Below, one piece after another: positions 55,780 to 64,000 of a stretch of 64,000 bases of DNA. The stretch comes from Fictibacillus nanhaiensis. GTDB lineage: Bacteria > Bacillota > Bacilli > Bacillales > Fictibacillaceae. A program made the position numbers and the translations under genes. The stretch spans positions 124,001-188,000 of the forward strand of contig NZ_JAMBOD010000001.1 in NCBI RefSeq assembly GCF_023715445.1, read 5' to 3'. The notes beneath the pieces are model-generated. The model saw only the letters and a list, made by a program, of their open reading frames with translations, was not told the origin of the DNA and ran no database searches. How positions within the stretch are numbered: the stretch's first letter is position 1; each line of letters starts with the position of its first letter.

Positions 55780-56317
55780 GGCGATTAAGAAAGTTTATAG
55801 ATTGACCGTGCCGGAGGAAGAACAGCGTAAGAATGATTTGAGTGAAGTTGAGGATGCTTTGATTAAAAATAAGAAAGCGATCTTGCAAACGCTCGAGATT
55901 ATGAATCATATGCAGGAAAAAGGGATTCTCTCGCTGTTAAACGGGTTATTTGGCCAAGGTGACAAAGTATTAGATGTTGCCGTTAAAGCAATGGACAAAC
56001 CTGAGAACACGAACACCATGAAGAATCTACTGTTGCTGCTGGGAACGCTCGGAATGATCAACGTGAGACAGCTTGAACCTTTCTTATTAAAGATTGACGC
56101 AGGAATAGCCAGAGTTGCCGAATATAAAGACACTGATGAAAAAACAGGATATTTAGATCTTGTAAAATCTATAAAAGACCCAGAAGTTAACAGAGCCATC
56201 ACCACCCTGATGCAATTTTTAAAAGGAATGGGACAAGAAACCGAACCTTATGAAAAGACAACTCAAGATACTCCAGAAAAACGTGCTAACCAAACTAAAG
56301 ATAAAACAATGGAGTAA
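55772..56317 (+). CDS. DUF1641 family protein, formate dehydrogenase partner
   Basis: A 181-residue soluble protein (YrhD/YjgD type). DUF1641 proteins sit next to FdhF-like genes in Bacillus and are thought to act as subunits or helpers of the enzyme. Hydrophobic segments such as [20 protein letters not shown] are amphipathic rather than clear membrane spans. The C-terminus is charged and disordered. It starts inside the end of the dehydrogenase gene and is followed by the OFA transporter after 22 bases. Confidence 0.88.
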   Translation: MAKAIKKVYRLTVPEEEQRKNDLSEVEDALIKNKKAILQTLEIMNHMQEKGILSLLNGLFGQGDKVLDVAVKAMDKPENTNTMKNLLLLLGTLGMINVRQLEPFLLKIDAGIARVAEYKDTDEKTGYLDLVKSIKDPEVNRAITTLMQFLKGMGQETEPYEKTTQDTPEKRANQTKDKTME

Positions 56318-56339
56318 AAATGGGTAAAGGAGAAAAGAA

Positions 56340-57599
56340 ATGGCTAAAAAAGTAAAGAACCGCTGGTTGATTGCAGCTGCTGCTGTTGGTATACACATAT
56401 CAATTGGTTCAGTCTATTCCTGGAGTGTGTTTACAAATCCACTCCGGGAAAAACATGATTGGGGACTAAGTGAAATCTCATTAACTTTTAGTATTGCAAT
56501 CTTGTTTTTAGGGTTATCAGCTGCGTTTATGGGACATTTTGTAGAACGGTATGGTCCGCGTATATCAGGATTAATAGCTTCAGCGTGTTTCGGAGCGGGA
56601 CTCATAGGTGCAGGTTTTGCAGACAGTATTGGTTCATTGTACATGCTTTACTTTTTCTATGGAGCATTGGGCGGGATCGGTCTTGGAATCGGCTATATTA
56701 CACCCGTTTCCTCACTAGTAAAATGGTTTCCGGACAGAAGAGGACTAGCTACAGGTTTAGCTATCATGGGGTTCGGATTCGCTTCGCTAATTGCGAGTCC
56801 GGTTATTGCAAAATTAATAACAGGTATAGGAATCTCTAATACTTTTTATCTTTTAGGAGCTGTATATTTTGGAATAATGTTTCTATCTTCTCTTTATCTT
56901 GCTCCTCCTCCAAAAGATTGGCAGCCAGAGGGGATTGATGAAAGGGATAAAAAAGAAGAAAAACAAACGAAAGATCTTGCCCAGCTGACAGCAAATGAAG
57001 CCGTAAAAACGATTCGCTTTTGGGCGCTTTGGGCAATGCTCTTCATCAATGTAACTTGCGGAATCGCGGTTATATCCGTAGCTTCTCCAATGGCACAGGA
57101 TATCGCAGGACTAAGCGCTGGTGCAGCGGCAACAATGGTTGGTATCATGGGATTATTCAATGGATTTGGACGAATAGGATGGGCTTCAGTTTCAGACTAT
57201 ATCGGAAGGCCAAATGTATATACAACATTTTTCGCAGTGCAGACAGTGGCGTTCCTGCTTTTGCCGAACGTAACGAATGCAATGTTCTTCCAGCTGTTGG
57301 TATATATCATTTTAACGTGTTATGGCGGCGGATTCGCTTCAATCCCAGCTTATATTGGTGATCTCTTCGGAACAAAACAGCTAGGTGCCATTCACGGATA
57401 TATATTAACTGCCTGGGCTGGTGCAGGCCTAGTTGGTCCACTTGTCGTATCATGGATTCGGGAAACAACGAACAGCTATTCTTTAACACTCTATATTTTT
57501 ACAGGGGCATTTGTTGTAGCTCTAGCCATATCTCTATTGATTCGTATTAACATCCGCAACATTAGAAGAGCGAACAATAACACACAAGCTGCAGGTTGA
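56340..57599 (+). CDS. OFA-family (oxalate/formate-type) MFS transporter
   Basis: A 419-residue MFS protein with twelve helices and the MFS loop motif after helix 2 in MGHFVERYGPR. The N-terminal GIHISIGSVYSWSVFTNPL sequence is typical of OFA transporters. Its place behind formate dehydrogenase suggests formate or another small carboxylate, but this is inference. The ribosome site is AAAGGAG. It is the last gene of the operon. Confidence 0.9.
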   Translation: MAKKVKNRWLIAAAAVGIHISIGSVYSWSVFTNPLREKHDWGLSEISLTFSIAILFLGLSAAFMGHFVERYGPRISGLIASACFGAGLIGAGFADSIGSLYMLYFFYGALGGIGLGIGYITPVSSLVKWFPDRRGLATGLAIMGFGFASLIASPVIAKLITGIGISNTFYLLGAVYFGIMFLSSLYLAPPPKDWQPEGIDERDKKEEKQTKDLAQLTANEAVKTIRFWALWAMLFINVTCGIAVISVASPMAQDIAGLSAGAAATMVGIMGLFNGFGRIGWASVSDYIGRPNVYTTFFAVQTVAFLLLPNVTNAMFFQLLVYIILTCYGGGFASIPAYIGDLFGTKQLGAIHGYILTAWAGAGLVGPLVVSWIRETTNSYSLTLYIFTGAFVVALAISLLIRINIRNIRRANNNTQAAG

Positions 57600-57610
57600 A
57601 ATAATAAGAG

Positions 57611-57652
57611 AATGACCCAAATTGTTCATGGTTTGGGTCATTTTTTTTTTAA
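57611..57652 (+). terminator. Rho-independent terminator of the formate operon
   Basis: A perfect 11-bp stem AATGACCCAAA/TTTGGGTCATT with a 10-base loop is followed by about ten T residues. Confidence 0.9.
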
Positions 57653-57754
57653 AAAAGAGGTTAAACATGTCGATTGGCGGACACCAATCCGATTTCTTTG
57701 GTTTAGCGGTGCCTTGAAGAGAGGAAAAACATTGAAAAGTAGCCTAGTTAACCG

Positions 57755-57860
57755 TAATTCCACAAAAAACAGCCATTAATCCACGAGTTTTGGTTCCGAA
57801 TCCAAAAATATTAGCCATGAATCCAAAAGTTTTGGCACTTTATCGACGAGTCTACAATCC
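57755..57860. repeat. Tandem array with 21-bp period between the formate operon and gltC
   Basis: The core AATCCA (or close variants) recurs at 57757, 57778, 57799 and 57820, exactly 21 bases apart, with weaker continuation at 57841. Related CGAGTTTTGG, AAAATATTAG and AAAGTTTTGG segments fill the units. The gene-free interval 57600-57922 otherwise holds only the terminator. Confidence 0.8.
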
Positions 57861-57922
57861 TCGACAAATTTCGATTACTAGCTGCTCTCAATTACCCTCA
57901 TCCTAATATCAACTAACAATGT

Positions 57923-58825
57923 TTATTGATACTGCTCCAACACAGAAAAGAACTTAATCACGAATTCATAAAAAACTTGTTCAGCAGGTGCCAGTTCACG
58001 TCCGCGGGGAGTAATGATTCCAACCGTTCGTTTAACATCCGGTATCTCTATCGGAATTTTCACCGTAAATCGCGGTTTAGTTTCGTAAAAAGAACTATCG
58101 GGTAAAAGTGTTACACCCATACCAGCTGTGACTAAGCCTTTTATAGCATCAAGATCTTCACCTTCACAAGCAATCCTGGGTATGAAGCCTGATTCTTTAC
58201 AAGCATTCACTACAACTTCACGTAAAATGTACCCATCCGGAAATAGAACAAAGTCATCATTTCTCAGATCACTTAATAAAAGGCTTCTTTTTTCAGATAA
58301 AGAATGCTGCTCTGGCAGTAAGGCTGAAATCTTTTCAGTAAACAAGATATAACCTTCCAAATCAGGATCATTTGTTGGGACAGGACCAAGGAAAGCCAAA
58401 TCGATGTCACCGTTTTTAACACTTTCCGTTAAAAACCGATATGATCCTTGCCTTAAATGAAAAGCAATATTCGGATGCTCTCTTTTAAATGCAGATACAA
58501 CAGTAGGGAGCAGGTGACCCGCGAGACTAGTCGGAAACCCGATTTTAATCGTACCTCTTTCAGGGTCTAAATACTCATCTATCTGCTTTTTAGCGTGTTC
58601 AATTGCTTTCAATGCAGTCTTTGCATGGGTTAAAAACAAGCGTCCCACAGGTGACAATTTAATATTTCTTCCTTCTCGTTCAAAGAGCTCTACACCTAAT
58701 TCGGATTCTAAATTTGCAATTTGACGGCTTACTGCAGATTGAGCTACATGCAAAGCAAGTGCCGCTTCTGACACGTGTTCACGTTCTGCTACTTCAATAA
58801 AATAGTGCAATTGACGAATCTCCAT
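57923..58825 (-). CDS. gltC: LysR-type regulator of glutamate synthase
   Basis: A 300-residue LysR regulator that closely follows B. subtilis GltC as I remember it: MEIRQLHYFIEVAEREHVSEA, the HTH at about 18-37 (ALALHVAQSAVSRQIANLE), EYLDPERGTIKIGFPTSL, and the GEDLDAIKGLVTAGMGVTLLP segment. It activates gltAB when 2-oxoglutarate is high and represses when glutamate is high, in B. subtilis. The ATG at 58825 is chosen by homology over one 27 bases upstream. Divergent from gltA, sharing the intergenic operator. Confidence 0.93.
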   Translation of the reverse strand: MEIRQLHYFIEVAEREHVSEAALALHVAQSAVSRQIANLESELGVELFEREGRNIKLSPVGRLFLTHAKTALKAIEHAKKQIDEYLDPERGTIKIGFPTSLAGHLLPTVVSAFKREHPNIAFHLRQGSYRFLTESVKNGDIDLAFLGPVPTNDPDLEGYILFTEKISALLPEQHSLSEKRSLLLSDLRNDDFVLFPDGYILREVVVNACKESGFIPRIACEGEDLDAIKGLVTAGMGVTLLPDSSFYETKPRFTVKIPIEIPDVKRTVGIITPRGRELAPAEQVFYEFVIKFFSVLEQYQ

Positions 58826-58846
58826 AACATTACCACAACCAATCAT

Positions 58847-58859
58847 TCTCAATTTGAGA
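58847..58859. promoter_or_regulatory. Candidate GltC operator in the gltC-gltA intergenic region
   Basis: A perfect palindrome TCTCAA-T-TTGAGA lies just upstream of gltC and 104 bases from gltA. LysR regulators bind such dyads in the shared divergent promoter region. Position fits GltC box I; not tested. Confidence 0.65.
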
Positions 58860-58963
58860 TTGTTTTAATCTAAATTATATATTGTTTCGATTAATTATAA
58901 ACTCTAAACTTAATGAAAGAAAGTTTTGAACATTTAGTTGATTACGTAAAGGGGGAGTAAACG

Positions 58964-61900
58964 ATGACCTACAGTCAATTTCCAGAACCACAAGGTTTAT
59001 ATAATCCTAAATTCGAACATGATGCTTGTGGAATTGGTCTATACGCTCATCTAAAAGGGCATGCTACCCATCAAATAGTAAAACAAGGACTTCATATGCT
59101 ATGCCAGCTTGATCACCGCGGAGGACAGGGAAGCGACCCGCTGACTGGTGATGGAGCGGGCTTAATGACTAAACTGCCTCACCAATTCTTTAAAAAGGTT
59201 ACGAATTTTCATTTGCCTTCGAATGGCAGATATGGTGTTGGTATGATCTTTTTCCCAAATGATAATGAAGCTCAAATGAAACTTGAAAATCAAATTAATT
59301 ATTTTATTAATCAAGAAGGACAAACCTTATTAGGCTGGAGAACTGTTCCAACTAACAGTGATTCTATTGGAAAAAAAGCGCAAAAAACCTGTCCTGTGAT
59401 AAAACAAGTCTTTATTGCCTGTGAAGAATCTATTACTGAGGAGCTAATCTTTGAACGGAAACTCTTTATAATTCGTAAACAAGCAGAACATTGGGCAAGA
59501 GAGAATGGTTTGCAGACATATTTTGCGAGTCTGTCTTCTCAAACTATTGTTTATAAGGGGCTATTGACACCTGAACAGGTGGATACTTTTTATCTGGACT
59601 TGCAGGACGAGGATTTTGTGTCCCCTTTCGCTTTAGTGCATTCCCGTTTTAGCACAAATACATTTCCTACGTGGGAGCGTGCTCATCCAAACCGTTACCT
59701 GATTCACAATGGTGAGATTAATACTTTGCAGGGCAATATGAATTGGATGAAAGCACGTGAAAAGCAGTTTGTTTCTGAAGCATTTGGCGAAGATATCAAC
59801 AAGCTGCTCCCGATATTAGATGCAGATGGAAGCGATTCTTCTATCTTAGATCAAGCTTTTGAGTTTTTTGTGCTGGCTGGAAGAAAACCGTCACATACTG
59901 CTATGATGCTGATTCCAGAACCTTGGAGTGAGAATCCGCATTTAGAACAAGAGCGTCGTGCTTTTTATGAATATCACAGCTGTTTAATGGAACCATGGGA
60001 CGGTCCTACTGCGATTTCATTTACAGATGGAAAACAGATTGGTGCGATTCTCGACAGAAACGGTCTGCGTCCTGCAAGGTATTACGTAACGAAGGATGAC
60101 TATATTATCTTTTCTTCAGAAGTTGGAGTTATTGAAATTGAAGAAGAAAACGTACTTTACAAGGAACGCTTAAGTCCTGGCCGTATGCTCCTTATTGATT
60201 TAGAAGAAGGACGCATCATAACTGATAATGAGATTAAGGCTGAAATGTCAAATGAACATCCTTATGAAGAGTGGCTGACAAACGGTCTGGTCCAATTAGA
60301 TGATAACGGTGAAGAACCTGCTGTTCATTTAAATGATATCAGAAGGAAACAAAAGGCTTTTGGTTATACGTATGAAGATATCCACAAATATTTGATTCCT
60401 GTTATTACGGAAGGCAAAGACCCCATTGGGTCGATGGGGAATGATACACCACTTGCTGTTTTATCCGATAGACCGCAATCTTTGTTTAATTATTTTAAAC
60501 AACTATTCGCACAAGTTACGAACCCGCCAATCGATGCAATACGGGAAAAAGTGGTAACTTCAACGATGACACTGCTTGGCGGTGAAGGTAATCTGCTTCA
60601 CCCTGGTCCACAGAACGCCCGCAGAATTCAGTTGGATTCTCCAGTTCTGACAACGAATGAGTTTAATCAGATAAAAAACAACACTATTTCCGACTTTAAA
60701 CCAGCAATTCTGCACACACTTTTTTCAGAAGATTTAGAAAGTGATCTAACGGATTTTCATCAAAAAGCTGAAGATGCAATTTCTGATGGCACATGTCTTC
60801 TCATTTTATCCGACCGAGAAATGAATCAATCTCGAACACCAATTCCAGTTCTGCTTGCTGTAAGCTCATTGCACCACTATCTTGTTCAGAAGGGCTTGCG
60901 CACAAAAGTAAGTCTTATCGTTGAAGCTGGTGAAGTAAGAGAAGTACATCATTTTGCTGCTTTAATTGGATATGGCGCAGATGCCATTTATCCGTATTTA
61001 ACCTACAAAACATTTGAAGAGGCAATTGATGAAGGACATATAAAGCTCTCACTTCAAGAAACGATCAAAAAATATAAAAAAGGTGTAACGGACGGTATTG
61101 TAAAAGTCATGTCAAAAATGGGTATTTCCACGGTACAGAGCTATCGAGGTGCTCAAATATTTGAAGCCGTCGGTATTGGGAAAGAAGTTGTCGATCGATA
61201 CTTTCCTGCCACAGCGACTCAAATTGATGGAATTACATTAGATGTGATTCAAAAAGAAGCACAGTTAAGGCATCAAGAAGGGTTCATGGATTCTATTGAA
61301 GACACTTTAGATTCCGGCAGTGATTTTCAGTGGAGGCATACAGGCGAACATCATGCGTTTAACCCTAAAACGATTCATACTCTACAATGGGCATGCCGTA
61401 AGAATGATTATTCCTTATTTAAAACTTTTTCAAAATTGGCTGATGATGAGCGAACAACCTTCTTAAGAAATCTGTTCTCGTTCAAAACAGAAACAAAAAG
61501 TATTCCTCTTGAAGAAGTTGAACCGGTCCAATCAATCGTTAAACGATTTAAGACAGGAGCGATGTCATTCGGATCATTAAGTGCAGAAGCACATGAGTCC
61601 CTTGCAATTGCTATGAATCGTTTAGGTGGGAAAAGCAACAGCGGTGAAGGCGGAGAACATCCAGACAGGTTTATTCCGGATGCGAATGGAAACAACAGAA
61701 GAAGCAGCATCAAACAAGTTGCATCAGGAAGGTTCGGTGTAAAAAGCCATTATTTAGTTAATGCTGATGAGCTTCAGATTAAGATGGCTCAAGGAGCTAA
61801 ACCTGGTGAAGGAGGCCAGCTTCCTGGAAATAAAGTTTATCCATGGGTAGCTGATGTACGTGGTTCCACACCAGGTGTCGGTCTTATATCACCACCGCCG

Positions 61901-63520
61901 CATCATGATATCTATTCCATTGAAGATATGGCTCAATTGATTCATGACCTGAAAAATGCAAACCGAGATGCAAGAATCAGTGTAAAACTTGTTGCAAAAT
62001 CAGGTGTTGGTACGATTGCTGCAGGCGTGGCAAAAGGCGCGGCTGATGTCATTGTAATCAGCGGCTATGATGGAGGAACAGGTGCATCACCAAAAACGAG
62101 TATTAAGCATACAGGACTTCCATGGGAGCTTGGTCTTGCTGAAACTCATCAAACGCTGATGCTGAATGGACTTCGTGAACGTGTAACGCTAGAAACTGAT
62201 GGTAAGTTAATGACAGGAAAAGATGTTGTTCTGGCAGCTCTATTAGGTGCTGAGGAATACGGATTCGCTACAGCTCCGCTTGTTGTTTTAGGCTGTGTAA
62301 TGATGCGTGCTTGCCATCTGGATACTTGTCCTGTAGGAGTCGCAACACAAAATCCAGAGCTAAGAAAGAAATTCATGGGTGATCCCGATCATGTAGTGAA
62401 CTACATGATGTTTGTTGCAGAAGAGATTCGTGAAATCATGGCACAGCTTGGTTTTAGATCGATGGATGAACTGGTTGGACGTACAGACGTATTAACGGTT
62501 GGTGAACATGCAAAGAGTCACTGGAAGGCAAAACACTTAGATCTTACCAAACTTCTTTATCAGCCTGAAGGTGTTCGAACTTGCCAGCATGCTCAAAATC
62601 ACAAAATTGATCAATCACTTGATATGCAAGAAATACTTCCATTTCTAAGTCCAGCGCTTGAACAACAAAAATCTGTAACTCTAAATCTTCCAATAAAAAA
62701 TACGAACCGCGTAGTCGGTACGATAGCAGGCAGTGAAATAACTAAGCGTTTTGGAGAAGAAGGATTACCTGAGGACACAGTTACTCTTAATTTTACTGGA
62801 TCTGCAGGACAGAGCTTTGGTGCATTTGTACCACGCGGTATGAGTCTATATTTGAATGGTGACAGCAATGACTATTTCGGAAAAGGACTCTCAGGCGGAA
62901 AGATGGTTGTTGCTCCGCCAAAAACAGCGGAATACCTTGCAGATGATAATGTGATTGTAGGAAACGTTGCTTTCTATGGCGCGACTAGCGGCGAAGCTTA
63001 TATTAATGGCTTAGCTGGAGAAAGATTTGCTGTTAGAAACAGTGGTGCAAACATTGTTGTTGAAGGTATTGGAGATCATGGCTGTGAGTATATGACTGGC
63101 GGGAAAGTTGTTGTATTAGGTGATATCGGCAAAAACTTTGCAGCTGGAATGAGTGGAGGAATCGCATATATTTATACACATCAGCCTCTTTTATTTAAGA
63201 GACTTTGCAACAAAGAAGGAATCGAGTTTGAAAGATTAGTCGATCATGAAGAAACCGAGTCAGTTAAGCAATTAGTTTTAAATCACTTTGCTTATACACA
63301 AAGCGGCAAAGCTGCAGTGATCCTTGAAAACTGGAAGACAGCACAATCACACTTTGTTAAAGTCATTCCGAAAGATTATAAAGAAATGATCAAAAGGATT
63401 AATGATGAGAAACAAGCTGGTTTAACAGATCAAGATGCTATTATGAATGCATTTGAAGCAAGGTCAACTGCTAAAAAACCAGCAGGAAGTCCTGGCCCAA
63501 CGAAATTAATTCTTAAGTAA
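58964..63520 (+). CDS. gltA: Glutamate synthase large subunit
   Basis: A 1518-residue enzyme converting glutamine and 2-oxoglutarate into two glutamates. The mature N-terminus is Cys22 in HDACGIG, the glutaminase nucleophile exposed after removal of a 21-residue propeptide. The glutaminase domain (about 22-430), central domain, FMN-binding synthase domain (about 830-1200, with GYDGGTGASP), the 3Fe-4S cluster motif CxxxxCHLDTCPVGVAT (about 1115) and the C-terminal beta-helix domain follow. A GGGGGAG ribosome site precedes the ATG. Controlled by GltC; gltB follows after 26 bases. Confidence 0.97.
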   Translation: MTYSQFPEPQGLYNPKFEHDACGIGLYAHLKGHATHQIVKQGLHMLCQLDHRGGQGSDPLTGDGAGLMTKLPHQFFKKVTNFHLPSNGRYGVGMIFFPNDNEAQMKLENQINYFINQEGQTLLGWRTVPTNSDSIGKKAQKTCPVIKQVFIACEESITEELIFERKLFIIRKQAEHWARENGLQTYFASLSSQTIVYKGLLTPEQVDTFYLDLQDEDFVSPFALVHSRFSTNTFPTWERAHPNRYLIHNGEINTLQGNMNWMKAREKQFVSEAFGEDINKLLPILDADGSDSSILDQAFEFFVLAGRKPSHTAMMLIPEPWSENPHLEQERRAFYEYHSCLMEPWDGPTAISFTDGKQIGAILDRNGLRPARYYVTKDDYIIFSSEVGVIEIEEENVLYKERLSPGRMLLIDLEEGRIITDNEIKAEMSNEHPYEEWLTNGLVQLDDNGEEPAVHLNDIRRKQKAFGYTYEDIHKYLIPVITEGKDPIGSMGNDTPLAVLSDRPQSLFNYFKQLFAQVTNPPIDAIREKVVTSTMTLLGGEGNLLHPGPQNARRIQLDSPVLTTNEFNQIKNNTISDFKPAILHTLFSEDLESDLTDFHQKAEDAISDGTCLLILSDREMNQSRTPIPVLLAVSSLHHYLVQKGLRTKVSLIVEAGEVREVHHFAALIGYGADAIYPYLTYKTFEEAIDEGHIKLSLQETIKKYKKGVTDGIVKVMSKMGISTVQSYRGAQIFEAVGIGKEVVDRYFPATATQIDGITLDVIQKEAQLRHQEGFMDSIEDTLDSGSDFQWRHTGEHHAFNPKTIHTLQWACRKNDYSLFKTFSKLADDERTTFLRNLFSFKTETKSIPLEEVEPVQSIVKRFKTGAMSFGSLSAEAHESLAIAMNRLGGKSNSGEGGEHPDRFIPDANGNNRRSSIKQVASGRFGVKSHYLVNADELQIKMAQGAKPGEGGQLPGNKVYPWVADVRGSTPGVGLISPPPHHDIYSIEDMAQLIHDLKNANRDARISVKLVAKSGVGTIAAGVAKGAADVIVISGYDGGTGASPKTSIKHTGLPWELGLAETHQTLMLNGLRERVTLETDGKLMTGKDVVLAALLGAEEYGFATAPLVVLGCVMMRACHLDTCPVGVATQNPELRKKFMGDPDHVVNYMMFVAEEIREIMAQLGFRSMDELVGRTDVLTVGEHAKSHWKAKHLDLTKLLYQPEGVRTCQHAQNHKIDQSLDMQEILPFLSPALEQQKSVTLNLPIKNTNRVVGTIAGSEITKRFGEEGLPEDTVTLNFTGSAGQSFGAFVPRGMSLYLNGDSNDYFGKGLSGGKMVVAPPKTAEYLADDNVIVGNVAFYGATSGEAYINGLAGERFAVRNSGANIVVEGIGDHGCEYMTGGKVVVLGDIGKNFAAGMSGGIAYIYTHQPLLFKRLCNKEGIEFERLVDHEETESVKQLVLNHFAYTQSGKAAVILENWKTAQSHFVKVIPKDYKEMIKRINDEKQAGLTDQDAIMNAFEARSTAKKPAGSPGPTKLILK

Positions 63521-63546
63521 TCATCAGATGAAAGGAGAGATGAATC

Positions 63547-64000
63547 ATGGGTAAACCAACTGGATTTTTGGAATTCCCGCGAGAAGAAACCATAGAGAGA
63601 AAACCTCTCCACCGTCTAAAGGATTGGAAAGAATATACCGAAAAACAGCCGGAAGATATGTTAAAGAGACAAAGTGCGAGATGTATGGATTGCGGTACGC
63701 CATTTTGTCATATCGGGATTGAAATCAATGGGGCAGCATCTGGCTGTCCCATCAACAATCTTATTCCTGAATGGAATGATCTTGTATACCGCGGAAAGTG
63801 GAAAGAGGCACTAGACAGACTTTTAAAAACAAACAATTTCCCTGAATTTACTGGTCGTGTTTGTCCGGCCCCTTGCGAAGGATCTTGTACAGTTGAATTG
63901 GCCGGACCAGCTGTTACCATTAAAAATATTGAACGGGCAATTATCGATAAAGGCTTTGAAAATGGTTGGATCAAGCCTAGAATTCCTAAAAAACGTACAG
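63547..64000 (+). CDS. gltB: Glutamate synthase small subunit, partial (runs off the window end)
   Basis: The first 151 codons of the beta subunit. The opening [13 protein letters not shown] and the N-terminal Cys clusters CMDCGTPFC and CPAPCEGSC, which bind 4Fe-4S centres, are seen; the FAD- and NADPH-binding domains would lie beyond the window. It supplies electrons from NADPH to the large subunit. AAAGGAGAG precedes the ATG. It forms an operon with gltA. Confidence 0.96.
   Translation, partial: MGKPTGFLEFPREETIERKPLHRLKDWKEYTEKQPEDMLKRQSARCMDCGTPFCHIGIEINGAASGCPINNLIPEWNDLVYRGKWKEALDRLLKTNNFPEFTGRVCPAPCEGSCTVELAGPAVTIKNIERAIIDKGFENGWIKPRIPKKRT

Noticed and set aside
1-64000. CRISPR array, prophage, biosynthetic gene cluster or toxin-antitoxin pair
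   Set aside because: No direct repeats with unique spacers of CRISPR size, no phage structural genes, no PKS/NRPS or lanthipeptide genes, and no clear paired toxin-antitoxin genes were found. The two phased arrays have units too short to be CRISPR.

Overview
The window is a stretch of chromosome from a low-GC, endospore-forming Bacillaceae-type Firmicute. The evidence is the strong AGGAGG-type ribosome sites, frequent TTG/GTG starts, two T-box leaders, a PerR-type operator before a catalase, a KapB homologue, a YkvU/SpoVB-like sporulation flippase and a divergent gltC/gltA pair. Genus is not certain; a Fictibacillus or Bacillus relative fits. Almost all of it is ordinary core and metabolic genome. 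There is no prophage, CRISPR array, rRNA operon or intact insertion sequence.

Layout. 1-10.5 kb: an MMPL exporter (cut by the window start), an RsmJ-like methyltransferase, threonine aldolase, an amidase, small unknowns, tRNA-Arg(UCG), TrhO, KapB and NadE. 10.5-11 kb: a gene-free stretch holding a 218-bp imperfect inverted repeat of the dispersed Bacillus kind. 11-21.3 kb: a secreted lamin-tail/phospholipase D protein, D-amino acid transaminase, a DUF502 membrane protein, proline biosynthesis (ProI), transporters, and an MsrA-MsrB fusion. 21.3-28.7 kb: a T-box-controlled argS, rarD, and the odhA-odhB pair of the 2-oxoglutarate dehydrogenase complex. 28.7-30.1 kb: an AT-rich islet with a strict 20-bp-period tandem array, a NERD-domain gene and a perfect 13-bp inverted repeat.

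30.1-38 kb: a quinone oxidoreductase, then shikimate and aromatic amino-acid genes. A chorismate mutase-DAHP synthase fusion (aroA) is divergent from a T-box-controlled aroF-aroB-tyrA-aroE operon with a Tyr-type specifier (UAC). 38-48 kb: PerR-type katA, a CBS/ACT protein, an ABC-F ATPase behind a full transcription attenuator (promoter, 39-codon leader peptide, terminator), a Rieske oxidoreductase and a two-gene ABC exporter. 48-52.7 kb: a flippase, an M24 peptidase-like protein, a GNAT-like protein, the remnant of a CobW GTPase gene, and a HEPN-like/CBS fusion. 52.8-57.6 kb: a formate dehydrogenase operon (FdhF, DUF1641, OFA-family transporter). 57.6-64 kb: a 21-bp-period intergenic array, gltC, and gltA-gltB (the latter cut by the window end).

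The most unusual items are the ABC-F attenuator, the HEPN-like/CBS protein with an intact R-x4-H motif, the NERD islet with phased repeats, the second phased array near gltC, and the T-box-regulated aro operon that lacks the trp genes found at this place in B. subtilis.
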